Below are positions 21,034-30,453 of a DNA stretch of 64,000 bases, in pieces. The position numbers were made by a program, and so were the translations under genes. The notes under the pieces are model-generated. The model was given only the letters and a program-made list of their open reading frames with translations, was not told the DNA's origin and searched no databases. Origin of the DNA: Eukaryota sp. TZLM1-RC (taxonomy: Eukaryota > Metamonada: BaSk clade); NCBI GenBank assembly GCA_040285825.1, contig JAUPSS010000009.1, positions 310,001 through 374,000 on the forward strand, written 5' to 3'. Within the stretch, counting starts at the first letter, position 1, and each line of letters starts with the position of its first letter.

Positions 21034-23688
21034 CTAATCATCCTCTTCAGATTCACTACGTTCACCATCAGTAACAATTTCTTCCACCGTAAGATCATCA
21101 ACATCACTATTAGCCTTGGGAATTAAATCTTCAGGATCTTTTTCAATTTCCTCTATTTTTACCAGATTAATTTCTGGCTTCTCATTAAAAATATTTTTTG
21201 GAATAGAATAAACGTCTGGAAAAACTGGAATTTCAGGAACAGCAATCCCTGTAGGATTCCAGTAGTCAGCATTTCCAATTCTATAAATAATGATAAAGGG
21301 AGCAATCTCAGGTGGCACTCTTTTGGTAGAACTCCATTGGTACATCTTTGGAATACAGATATCATCAGTGTAGACACAGCGATCTTCTCTTATATCTCCT
21401 CCTTTTTTGATAAATAGCTTGACAGTCATCTCACTAGGAACAAGGCCATTTCTAGATTTAAGTTTCTTTTGAGGAGGTGCAGGGAAAAGGGGATTTGTGG
21501 AGCCTTGTACAACAGCAGATTTGAAGACCTGAGCACCATCCACTGTAATTGTGTAAAACAAAGAATGTTCAGAGATTGTTACATTTTTGAAGGTAACGCG
21601 TTGAAAATGAATATTTAAAATAGAATTAATTAATGAATTCGATAAAATTGCCCTTGCTGCCTCATGTCTACATTTTTGGGTAAGTAACGAATCACTGGCT
21701 TTTGGGTGCCATTTCTGCATTTGGGACAAATACTGCTGAATCTGCCGTAATAATGAAAGCAATTCTTCAACAAACAGATCAAATTTGGATATCAAATCTT
21801 CAGCGTGAGCATAAGCTAATTTGAGTTTGTTAAATTTAAATTCTAATATATCGAACTTCTTCTTGTATTCATCTCTCTCAGCAGCAACCTCACGTGACGA
21901 GTCAACGTTATTCTGAGCTATAGACGACACCTCTTCAGTCATTTTATCTACCATTTGCGCTCTAATTTGGGTTAATTCAGAGAGCTTCTCTTCAAGCTCA
22001 GCTCGCTCTTTTCTGACCATTTCTTTAACTATATTCTTTGCCTTTCCTTGAAGATTTTGAGCTGCTTCCTGTAATTTATGAGCTGCTTCGACAGTTCGGT
22101 CCTGTAAAGTCTTGTTTTTTCCAATCAAATCATCTATAATTGACTGTTTTTCTGCAATCACTTTCTTGATTTCAGCGACTTCGTTATTATGATCTTTTTG
22201 AAGAGTGACCACGGTTTCTTTACCAACATTGGAAAGTTCTTCAATAGATGTTTCCAGGGATTCCTGCATTGCTTTTTTCATTTCTTCTTGCTGTTCAAAG
22301 AGTCGTTGACGTTCTTTTTCAAAAGATGCCAAAAGATCACGCTTTTCTTCCATCAATTTTGATTGATTGACCTCCATTTGTTTAATTGTGTCTTCGAGAT
22401 CGTTGATCTGTTCTTGCTTGTGCTCAATCAACATCATTAAAGATTCATTTTCATTCTTTAATTTCTGATTTTCAGAGCCCAAAGACTCAATTAATTCTTC
22501 ATTTTGATTCACAGTGGAATTCAATTGTTGAATCTGGCCATGAAAATCAATTCTTAGGGATCGAACAGTGTCATTCTGCTCAAATAAAAGTCCTTCAAGC
22601 TCCTTGTATTTGGCAGTCAATTCGGAAACTTCAGTCACTTTTTGAGCTAATCGATCATTTAATGATTGAATGGCTTCATCTTTTTCAATCAATTTCCGTT
22701 CTTTGATGTTCAATGCAACTGTCAACTGCTCATTTGACACGTTTGACTGGCTCAAAATTTTGATTTTTGACTGCAACTGTCTAATCAAGTCCTCTTTTTG
22801 GTCCAAATGATTGTCTTTTTCAGCAATAACTCTTTCAAGTCTCACAATTTCAACTGATTGACGATCAAAATTGCCAGAATTCACAAGACTTGCAGAATCA
22901 CCTTTTGATTGGCAATCGCAATTTGATTGATTTAAACTAACCGGACTACTTTCCAGAATAGGCAACTCCTCAACAAAAGGAACATTACACCCTTCAGAAC
23001 TGCATACGCTCACACTAAACATCACTGCCAGCAAAGCAAACGCTGTACAATACCCCTTCTCCTCCCCCTTGAGTTCATAAAGAACGTGTCGTCGTAGAAT
23101 TCTGGTTGAATCACGTAAAAGAGACCTGCTGAGGAGTTCACCGAGACTAGACAAAAGAATTGACCTCCATTCAGAAGAGGGGACGTGGAGAGAGGAGAGA
23201 AGAATATAGGTTTGTTCAATAGAGATGGAGGGATCAGAAAGGTAAACGTGATGGATCACGTGTGGTCTTCTGCGGTCAAGCTCAGAGCAATAAAGATGAC
23301 GAAGTTCGACAAAGGAGTTGAAATGAGAAAGGGGAATGGACTCATTGAGAAAGGAACCAAAAAGAGCAACTTCTGGATGTGAAGCTGAGAATCGTTTGAT
23401 GGAAGATAGTAACTCTCTACCAGTCTTTGCCAAAGAAGAGGAGAGGAGCTTACGGCAGAGCTGAGGGACTGATGTATCAGGGCTGTCTCCATTGTGGCTT
23501 CCTGATGGAGAGGTAAGAGAGAATCTACGGGTGTCGTAAACCTTTTGCACAAACGAGAGAAGCCAGCCAAGAGGTTTAGGTGTGATTGAGGAAGAAAAAG
23601 GGGGAAGTGAAGAAGAAAAGTTGGAGGAAGGAGCTGCAACATGTGGAATGTAGGAATAGTAATGGTGATCTCGTAGAGATTCTGACAT
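21034..23688 (-). CDS. Large coiled-coil protein with C2-like C-terminal domain
   Basis: 884 aa from ATG 23688; the frame extends eight codons further with TTG only. Residues about 40-190 form a helical domain with LLSFVQKVYDTRRFS and then HPEVALFGSFLNESIPL. These resemble an N-terminal module I associate with uncharacterised flagellate and ciliate proteins (pattern: DPEVxLFGRFLEE). A hydrophobic run GYCTAFALLAVMFSVSV follows near residue 210. Residues about 290-640 are a long coiled coil. The last 200 residues look beta-rich (SLFYTITVDGAQVFKS, EMTVKLFIKK) and may be C2-like, ending in an acidic tail. I infer a cytoskeletal or flagellar scaffold; the exact family is not recognised. Confidence 0.6.
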   Translation of the reverse strand: MSESLRDHHYYSYIPHVAAPSSNFSSSLPPFSSSITPKPLGWLLSFVQKVYDTRRFSLTSPSGSHNGDSPDTSVPQLCRKLLSSSLAKTGRELLSSIKRFSASHPEVALFGSFLNESIPLSHFNSFVELRHLYCSELDRRRPHVIHHVYLSDPSISIEQTYILLSSLHVPSSEWRSILLSSLGELLSRSLLRDSTRILRRHVLYELKGEEKGYCTAFALLAVMFSVSVCSSEGCNVPFVEELPILESSPVSLNQSNCDCQSKGDSASLVNSGNFDRQSVEIVRLERVIAEKDNHLDQKEDLIRQLQSKIKILSQSNVSNEQLTVALNIKERKLIEKDEAIQSLNDRLAQKVTEVSELTAKYKELEGLLFEQNDTVRSLRIDFHGQIQQLNSTVNQNEELIESLGSENQKLKNENESLMMLIEHKQEQINDLEDTIKQMEVNQSKLMEEKRDLLASFEKERQRLFEQQEEMKKAMQESLETSIEELSNVGKETVVTLQKDHNNEVAEIKKVIAEKQSIIDDLIGKNKTLQDRTVEAAHKLQEAAQNLQGKAKNIVKEMVRKERAELEEKLSELTQIRAQMVDKMTEEVSSIAQNNVDSSREVAAERDEYKKKFDILEFKFNKLKLAYAHAEDLISKFDLFVEELLSLLRQIQQYLSQMQKWHPKASDSLLTQKCRHEAARAILSNSLINSILNIHFQRVTFKNVTISEHSLFYTITVDGAQVFKSAVVQGSTNPLFPAPPQKKLKSRNGLVPSEMTVKLFIKKGGDIREDRCVYTDDICIPKMYQWSSTKRVPPEIAPFIIIYRIGNADYWNPTGIAVPEIPVFPDVYSIPKNIFNEKPEINLVKIEEIEKDPEDLIPKANSDVDDLTVEEIVTDGERSESEEDD

Positions 23689-23811
23689 CTTCTTACTGCA
23701 AAATAATGTCAAATAGTGGCAACCTGTTCAGATTATTGGATGATGGAGATGATGGGAAATTCCTACTAGTATATGCACACGATCAATTTTCGTGCAGAAT
23801 AATCACAAAAA

Positions 23812-25490
23812 CTATCTACAACACAGATACTGAAGCCTTTCATTACCACTCATTCTGGCTTCAGCAATTGCAAATATATTCAGACAAGCCAGCTTATTTC
23901 TATTGAAAAACTTTGATGAGCCTTTGTTACTGAGTTTGCAACTCTGACTATTACAAGCTAATAAACCATGACATGTAGTATCAGGAGTCTTTTCTCTTCT
24001 AAAATATTTGGGATTTAACACTCTCAAAAACGTAGCAATTTCTTCAAAACAAACAGGACACTTTACTGAAGTAGAGACTTCATTAATCATCAATACTTCA
24101 AATGCATTTCTTTTCAGAAAATGAATCCATCCAATGTCTCGAGTAACGCTATGATGTTCCAAATTCTTAGCACTTTTTTACCATAATCACCCATTGGTTT
24201 TAAAGTGTCTTTTGGAATGCCAAAATTCTGAACATGGTTTTTAAGACCAACTTTCGGTCTTTTGCTTGTGAATAAAAACTTGCTTTTTATGAATGCTCCA
24301 CAAGTCAATATTGTCAAAGTCAATTGTTAAAAAAATTGCCGAAGTTTGGCAACCACAAAATTGGAAAAATCTATAAAAGTTGCTGAATTGACAGCAAACG
24401 CGGATAATTCGGTGTTTGCATCTTCAATTGTCATTTCGTTAGACTCTATCATTTGGCTTCTGTCGTAATCTACCTCAGTATACCTCCCATCGTTTGTGCT
24501 TTTCATTCATCCCACTTTTCAAAGACCAGAACATCTGAGTCATTCTCAACCATTTATACTTCTTGTCTTGATTCATCACCCGACTATTTCTTTGCTGTTC
24601 AGTTTCATGTTCAGGCACCATGGTTAATTCTTGATCAGTCTTTTTACTCCCAAAATACAATAAATCACGTTTTCCAGGATCACAAACAACAATTCGTTTG
24701 CCTTGAAAAGTATCAACATCAACATCATCAATATATAAATCCGAAATTCTGGCCTTGTTGTCTGGCTTACATTTCTGACCTTGTAAATCCTGACGAACAA
24801 ATTCTACTGCAATATTAAATCCATCTGTGTGGATAATGTTGTTGAATATATAAATCTTTTGTTTAAACATTGGTTGGTTAAAATCGTCAGTATTAGACCA
24901 TAAGGCTAATTGTTCAGGTGGTTTGAATCTATAAACTTGATCTTGAGTAGTGACCGATTTTAATCTCTGTTTGGGCAACAAATCGTCCATCAATGTTTGT
25001 GTAATAATTATCCATAGTGTTCATGTATCAATAAGAAAATATCCAGGGTCGACAGTGGTTGAAACAGGAGAAATATGATAAGGTTTCCCCTCTCTACTGG
25101 AGATATATTGGGCAATTGAAATTGCCGGTTTTAAGAATATTTGATGATCTTTTTCAACAGCGTCTGCAAGAAATTGTATATCCACTGGAAAAATGTTGTA
25201 AACCAGACTTTCATCCGTGACTAAATCCTCAATTTGCTCAGTAAAGGGTGTTACAAGACAAAAAAAGATTTCATCACGTGTATTGTTTCTTATATCATGA
25301 TGTTGACACAAGTCTAAATACTCATCATCAAGAAGGTCTGAAATATTTTCAGGTGTAAGTCTTCAAGAACTCAAGTAATCTCTATCATCAACTAACAACA
25401 TGTTTTTGAATTGTCGAAGTCTAAATATGTATAATGAAATCACAGTAGACAGTGGTGTTTCATACGCACCTAGTTCGTGCAATTCTGTTA
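23812..25490 (-). pseudogene. Degraded Fanzor (TnpB-like RNA-guided nuclease homologue)
   Basis: Across frame changes the minus strand reads a Fanzor1-like protein. A helical N-terminal region is followed by IIHTDGFNIAVEF and RuvC-I IVVCDPGKRDLLYFG (Asp codon 24679-24681). A middle region reads ELSAFAVNSATFIDFSNFV. RuvC-II is VLMINEVSTSVKCPVC (Glu codon 24079-24081), with zinc-ribbon cysteines CPVC and CNSQSC. The RuvC-III position reads FNRNKLACLNI, where the expected catalytic Asp is Asn (codon 23896-23898). One in-frame TGA (25021-25023) and at least two frameshifts (near 24475 and 24150) break it. Family knowledge: Fanzors are eukaryotic TnpB descendants carried by transposons. I see no clear terminal inverted repeats. 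Confidence 0.7.
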
Positions 25491-25504
25491 ACAACTAACT
25501 GAAA

Positions 25505-25960
25505 AATAATTTAATTTGATAACCGTAGACGAAAAGAGACAATTCCGAGAGAACCTCAACAAATTTCAAAAGCTTGCTGGACATCCAGAAAAACTCTACC
25601 TTGCTGTGGGTTCTGCTAATTTCCTTTCTCATTGCCGAAAAGTCAATTGATATGGATCAGCGGGGGCTTTCAGAAAATGGTTGTGTTATCAAAAGGATGC
25701 GAAGCACTTGTCAACCAGTGAATTTAATACAAGCAAACTTTCCAGTTGTTGCGAGGCCGAGAATATTCAAGCAAGTTCATGGCAGAATGCGTATTTCTAC
25801 TGAGTGTCAAATAGTATATGACGGAGATATTTCCGCTGCAAAAAATATTCAAATGAAGATGAAAGCGGAATTGTGGCCGGAAAGATACATTTGCCCAGAA
25901 GCTCTGTTGAGGAGACGAATGAGGAGCCTGAGCATACAGAAAAAAAACTACAACCTTTGA
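25505..25960 (+). pseudogene. Second Fanzor/TnpB-like C-terminal remnant
   Basis: On the plus strand, head to head with the previous relic, one frame reads KLYLAVGSANF (like the GxxxF strand before RuvC-II). After a frame change, 25650-25957 reads ARPRIFKQVHGRMRIS, then VYDGDISAAKNI (RuvC-III-like, Asp kept at 25826-25828, preceding Arg replaced by Gly), then ELWPERYICPEALLRR. The zinc ribbon is eroded to one Cys. The N-terminal half is missing. Its motif spelling differs from the minus-strand relic, so it is a distinct subfamily, not a duplicate. The assignment rests on short motifs. Confidence 0.45.
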
Positions 25961-26038
25961 AAAACTTATATTTTATTTTGATTTTTTGTATTTTAGTTTT
26001 AATCTTTTAAAAACTTTTGAGACCGATCTGCAAATGCC

Positions 26039-26311
26039 TTAGTAGCATTTGATAGATCCACTTAGATACATCAAGTCGCCAGGCCTTATTGTGTGAAAGC
26101 AGCAGGTGTATTTAAGTGAGGTAGCCCATTGATGAAGATCATGATTGTCTTTGTCAAATGACGTCACATGTCTCTTACAGCATGTGAGTAGACATTGAGA
26201 AAGTTGAAAACAGGAGTGAATTTCCCATGGGAATGCCTGACAAGTGAAATTCACAGTAGAGATGACATTTGCATCGATATTTGATGTCTTTTTTTCTGTA
26301 CACTTACACAT
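26039..26311 (-). CDS. Small cysteine-rich ORF, 90 aa
   Basis: ATG at 26311, divergent from calcineurin B with a 21-bp gap. It has nine cysteines, mainly in CxC at the N-terminus and in CFQLSQCLLTCC, plus CC near the end. There is no signal peptide or TM segment. I do not recognise it; it could be a spliced fragment or a chance ORF in the promoter of the neighbour. Confidence 0.3.
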   Translation of the reverse strand: MCKCTEKKTSNIDANVISTVNFTCQAFPWEIHSCFQLSQCLLTCCKRHVTSFDKDNHDLHQWATSLKYTCCFHTIRPGDLMYLSGSIKCY

Positions 26312-26332
26312 CGACTACCTTGAGCAGCTCTC

Positions 26333-26878
26333 ATGAACGAACAAGCTCTTACGGAAGAACAGTTAGATAAGCTCCAACTTGAAACTACTCTGACTCAGGA
26401 AGAGATCCAAATACTTTTCAGTCGCTTCATTACACTTGATAAGGACAACAGTGGTGGCCTGGACGAAGCTGAAATAGAGAACTTAACTGACTTCACTCTA
26501 ACACCCCTTAGACGCCATTTACTTGCAGTTCTGGACACAAATGATGACAAGACCATTGACTTTGATGAGTTTCTTGCTGCTTTTTCTGCTTTTTCTTCTA
26601 ATGGAAACCAGCAGGAACGTGTTTCTTTCCTTTTCAAAGTCTACGACACTAACAATGATGGTTTTATCTGTAAGGACGATCTCTATTATGCTCTTAAACT
26701 TATGGTACAAGATAATCTGACGGAGCATCAACTTCAGCACGTTGTGGGGAAGTCTATTGTATTGTTGGATAAGGACGGGGATGGCAAAATTAGTTTTCCA
26801 GAGTTTTCAAGTTTTTTAGAAGGAGTGGAGTTGGATCTGCAAGGAAATTCTTTTTCTATAGGAATTCCGACCGAATAA
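26333..26878 (+). CDS. CNB: Calcineurin B regulatory subunit
   Basis: 181 aa with four canonical EF-hands: DKDNSGGLDEAE (about 37-48), DTNDDKTIDFDE, DTNNDGFICKDD and DKDGDGKISFPE. The linker LKLMVQDNLTEHQLQHVV parallels the LKMMVGNNLKDTQLQQIV region that binds the calcineurin A helix. It is the Ca2+-binding regulatory subunit of the protein phosphatase 2B heterodimer. The N-terminus starts MNEQ and lacks the Met-Gly myristoylation motif of the canonical subunit, so membrane anchoring by myristate is unlikely unless a missed exon exists. Another calcineurin B-like family member is the main alternative. Confidence 0.85.
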   Translation: MNEQALTEEQLDKLQLETTLTQEEIQILFSRFITLDKDNSGGLDEAEIENLTDFTLTPLRRHLLAVLDTNDDKTIDFDEFLAAFSAFSSNGNQQERVSFLFKVYDTNNDGFICKDDLYYALKLMVQDNLTEHQLQHVVGKSIVLLDKDGDGKISFPEFSSFLEGVELDLQGNSFSIGIPTE

Positions 26879-27275
26879 GTGATAGTTTGTTAAAGTTTAC
26901 AAGTTGGTTTTCTCCTATGCTATTTGATTAATTAATTTTTTTGTATATGTTGATAGTTTGATCTTTTTTTGTTATTTTTTGTTTTTTAGCACATAGTAAA
27001 TTTATTAATAATTTACTCATTCTTTCACTAATCATGAAGAGGAAACGCTCTTTCATTAGGCTATAAATTTTCGTTCCCCAGTATTCTCTCTTGTACGTTT
27101 TGTCTTGAACAATTTGTACTATATCTTGAGCATTGTGGGGATGTTACATCTTCGTTGTTTATTCTTTATTTGATCATTTTCAATTGTGCGGTAGAGGGAA
27201 AATTACATTGATTAATTCATCAGGCATAGACTGCCCAATTTTTTTTTCAAATTCAAAACCTTTTCATCAGGCAAG
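26879..27275. other. Intergenic
   Basis: AT-rich with T-runs. It is the 3' flank of calcineurin B and the promoter of symplekin; nothing else is supported. Confidence 0.5.
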
Positions 27276-29783
27276 ATGTCACTGCCTGATAAAGTTCATG
27301 ACACCCTCAGTATCCTAGAAAGGTCACTACATCAACGCCATGACCCAACTATATTATCTGCACTTCAAACTGGTTGTCAGCTTTTTATTCCCACTGTACA
27401 GTACATAGCTAATTATTCATTGGCCGATCACACCATTGCATCAACCTTTAGATATCTTGGTAGAATCAAATATCATGCATCTCAACTATACAACCAGCAC
27501 CACAGTGAAGCTATTCAATCTCAATCTTGCAAGTTTCTAGAACTAGTTCTGCTCACCTTTTCTTTCAGTGATTCCCTCTTCTCTCTTTACAACATTCCCC
27601 CCAATCACCATACTCTTAAGCATGAACTGCTTGTTAGAGAAGCTTCCGCTACTCTGAACATCTTTCTAGACAGACTCTCTGTCACTGATATGGCTCTGCT
27701 CAATACCTCTTTTGTGACCACACTTCAATGTGCTACCAAGATTATCATGACCTGTGAATCACATCAACAATTGTTAGTTGATAGGTTCTCTACGTTTGCA
27801 ACAGACAATTATAAACGTTTAGTCAAGGATATTCAGTCAAAAACCCTCAAAAATTCTATCACCCATATGATTTTACTGTCTTGCTGGAGAATTTTGACAT
27901 CCAGGATAACCAGTGATCATGTCATCGATGCTGTGGTTGCCGTTGCTCGTAGTTACAATCAGGGTCACACAGTCAACAATCTCTTAAAATGGAGACAAGA
28001 CCAAAAACTTCGGTTGTTGGAAGTTCAAAAGGCTGCTACCCAACCGATGGAGACAGTCAAAACAAAGGAAATTGAATCTAAAAGAATGATCGAAGTTAAA
28101 GAAGAACCCCCGTTGAAAATTGTTAGAAAAGGGGAAGAAGAAGAGGAAGAAATCGAAAAAGCAGAAGAAATGGAAGAAGAAGAGGAAACTTTCGATGCAA
28201 TCATTAATGATTGTTTCCTTCGAATTCTGACCCTGGATGATGTGATATTGAAAGAAGGAACTATGGCGGTGGTCTTGAGAAGCGAATTGATTGCCTTTTT
28301 TGGACCTTTACTGATTGATTCTCCATGTCTTTCGGATTTGGTTGCCTTTTTATCCCATCATTTATCAACCTCAAATGAGCTGTTCTTGAAAATTTTACAA
28401 CGTCTGACACTTTTGGATCAAAATTTGGCAGCTGGTCTCTTCGTCGGAGTATTGGACCATTATTTCGACTCAACTCCATCATTTTCTCAATCAAATCATT
28501 CAATCATTGTTGATCTTTTCTTGTCGTCTCCTATTTTAACATCTCCAATATTTGAATTTCTAGAAAAGAGATCACTTTCTGAAAATGAGTCACACAGACT
28601 GGTTTCCTTACTATCACTAAGGGAAATTGTCCTGAATAAGCCTGAAGAGTCTTTACTTGCTTTAGACTATATTATCAAAATCTCTACAAATAATTCTTTT
28701 ATTATTTCTAAAAGTGCAATCGAATTGCTTTCTTTTCAACTATACCCCCTTGAAGAGCTTCAATCTCAAATTCTTACTTGTGCAACTGAAAATGCTTATG
28801 AATTAGTCTCTCTACAAGAGGAAAGTGGTCTTGAAGAGTCAACAGTGCTAGCCAAGACTGGTCTTTTGTTTTCTTTGGCCAGTCAAACTTCTTCTTTATT
28901 GACCTTTATTTATGAGCTCTACTCTCAACTTTTACCCGCTGTCAGACGTCATTTAGACGAACCAATCAAATCCTTAATCTCATCACATCATCAGTCAGAA
29001 GAAGTCCTGCAACTTTTGACCAGTTGTGACTCTGATGAGTTTGGCACTCTTATCACACAGTCTCTAGCAGAATTGTACCAAAATGAGCTCCCAGCAGAAA
29101 TCATTGAGGCAGCCACCACATGTACGGAGAATGGAACTTCTATGGTTATTCTGGTTCCTTTCTTGCCATTAATGCCATCTGCGGATCTTATTGACCTTTT
29201 GCCTCGTATTTTGATTGATCTGGTCAATGATATTGACACCTTATCACGTTTACTTCATGATATTCTTTCCAAATCGACCTTGACAGTTGCTGAGTTGCTC
29301 ATAATTGCACATGATCTTGAAACTGATGCTACCATTGGTTCATTAAATCATCGTGTGTTAGTCACCAGCAGAGTAACTGATTTTGTATTAAAAAGCAAGC
29401 AACAGGTCAATTCAACAACTTTGTCGGTAGTCTTGTCACGGTTGGCTTACGGTTTCAAACTACCCAAGAATTTAATGTTAACAAGTATTCGTTCGTTGTT
29501 ACTTTTTCCTCAACTTTCTGATTATTTAGTCTCTCATTTTCTTCCAGTCTTGATTAGTCGTGATTTTTGGTCTGATGACGTGCTTTGGGAAGGCTTTACA
29601 AGACTTTTGCTACTAATAGGATCTGATTGTGCACCAATTTTGATTACCATACCAATTGAAAAACTAGAAAAACTCCTTTCCATATCGAGTCTTTTCAAAG
29701 AATATGGGCGAAAACATATTCAAGAAAACTATTTGAAAAAAGGAAAATGGATTTCTGAGCTAATTAAAAGTGTTTTTAGGTAA
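27276..29783 (+). CDS. Symplekin/Pta1-like mRNA 3'-end processing scaffold
   Basis: 835 aa. The N-terminal part is HEAT-like, with SQSCKFLELVLLTFS near residue 90 matching the symplekin/Pta1 N-terminal repeat region. A charged low-complexity segment (about residues 265-305, EE/K-rich) follows. The C-terminal region has FKLPKNLMLTSIRSLLLFPQ and VLWEGFTRLL, which align by eye with the conserved symplekin C-terminal domain (LPKLFM...P.L...VWEGF). Symplekin scaffolds CPSF/CstF in cleavage, polyadenylation and histone mRNA processing. The protein is shorter than human symplekin (about 1270 aa), mostly in linkers. It is a single ORF. Confidence 0.85.
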   Translation: MSLPDKVHDTLSILERSLHQRHDPTILSALQTGCQLFIPTVQYIANYSLADHTIASTFRYLGRIKYHASQLYNQHHSEAIQSQSCKFLELVLLTFSFSDSLFSLYNIPPNHHTLKHELLVREASATLNIFLDRLSVTDMALLNTSFVTTLQCATKIIMTCESHQQLLVDRFSTFATDNYKRLVKDIQSKTLKNSITHMILLSCWRILTSRITSDHVIDAVVAVARSYNQGHTVNNLLKWRQDQKLRLLEVQKAATQPMETVKTKEIESKRMIEVKEEPPLKIVRKGEEEEEEIEKAEEMEEEEETFDAIINDCFLRILTLDDVILKEGTMAVVLRSELIAFFGPLLIDSPCLSDLVAFLSHHLSTSNELFLKILQRLTLLDQNLAAGLFVGVLDHYFDSTPSFSQSNHSIIVDLFLSSPILTSPIFEFLEKRSLSENESHRLVSLLSLREIVLNKPEESLLALDYIIKISTNNSFIISKSAIELLSFQLYPLEELQSQILTCATENAYELVSLQEESGLEESTVLAKTGLLFSLASQTSSLLTFIYELYSQLLPAVRRHLDEPIKSLISSHHQSEEVLQLLTSCDSDEFGTLITQSLAELYQNELPAEIIEAATTCTENGTSMVILVPFLPLMPSADLIDLLPRILIDLVNDIDTLSRLLHDILSKSTLTVAELLIIAHDLETDATIGSLNHRVLVTSRVTDFVLKSKQQVNSTTLSVVLSRLAYGFKLPKNLMLTSIRSLLLFPQLSDYLVSHFLPVLISRDFWSDDVLWEGFTRLLLLIGSDCAPILITIPIEKLEKLLSISSLFKEYGRKHIQENYLKKGKWISELIKSVFR

Positions 29784-29927
29784 TTAGATGATTTTTATTT
29801 CTTATTTATATAATTCATTTGCTCAATTGTATTCAGCACTTCATCTTTACACAATTTATTGTTTAAAAAAACAATTCAAATAAATTTATTTTTAAAATCT
29901 CAATTTTTAATAAACACTCCACAAAAC

Positions 29928-30410
29928 TCAAAACACATATTCAAAAATACAATTCCCATTAGGACAAAGACCATTATTTACAAGAATTATCATATCTATT
30001 AACCACCAAACACCCAGACCACCGAGAGAAACCAACTTAAGAACCCCAAGTCCAATTTGTCCCAAATAAAACCTATCAGCACCAAATATGCCGGCTAGAG
30101 TTGAGAGAAACACTAGAGTAGGATATCGTTTACCATTCGTCTTGATACATGGTAGTGAAGATGACCAAACACGAGGTCCTTCACAACGAATGTCAGGGGG
30201 AACATGACAAGTTGATGTACCCGCGATGGGTTTGGAAGTATAGCTTTCCATCCAATCTATACAAGAATCCTGTTCCAAGAAACAATGATGAAATCTTTCA
30301 GGAAGTTGTTGACACAAAATATCTGTGGGAGAATTTGGGTCCCAGTCTGGAGGCACTGATGATGAAGAAGCAATGAGGAGAACTGATAGGAACAGAAGCG
30401 ATTTGAACAT
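29928..30410 (-). CDS. TM2 domain-containing secretory protein
   Basis: 160 aa with an N-terminal signal peptide (MFKSLLFLSVLLIASSSS) and a short cysteine-containing luminal region (six or more Cys, e.g. CFLEQDSC and CHVPPDIRC). The C-terminal TM2 domain begins KRYPTLVFLSTLAGIFGADRF, with the diagnostic GxxGxDRFYLG turn, and continues into a second membrane helix GLGVWWLIDMIIL. This matches the TM2D1-3/almondex family in order and length. The animal members influence Notch signalling; in a protist the role is unknown. The gene is divergent from the AAA ATPase gene, with 43 bp between chosen starts. Confidence 0.85.
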   Translation of the reverse strand: MFKSLLFLSVLLIASSSSVPPDWDPNSPTDILCQQLPERFHHCFLEQDSCIDWMESYTSKPIAGTSTCHVPPDIRCEGPRVWSSSLPCIKTNGKRYPTLVFLSTLAGIFGADRFYLGQIGLGVLKLVSLGGLGVWWLIDMIILVNNGLCPNGNCIFEYVF

Positions 30411-30453
30411 TGGGAGTGTGGATGGTCAACTTTCTTTAATTAATTTACATCAC

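Noticed and set aside
30325-30453. Upstream extension of the FHA-AAA gene
   Set aside because: It begins with GTG and overlaps the divergent TM2 gene; ATG 30454 gives a sensible start.
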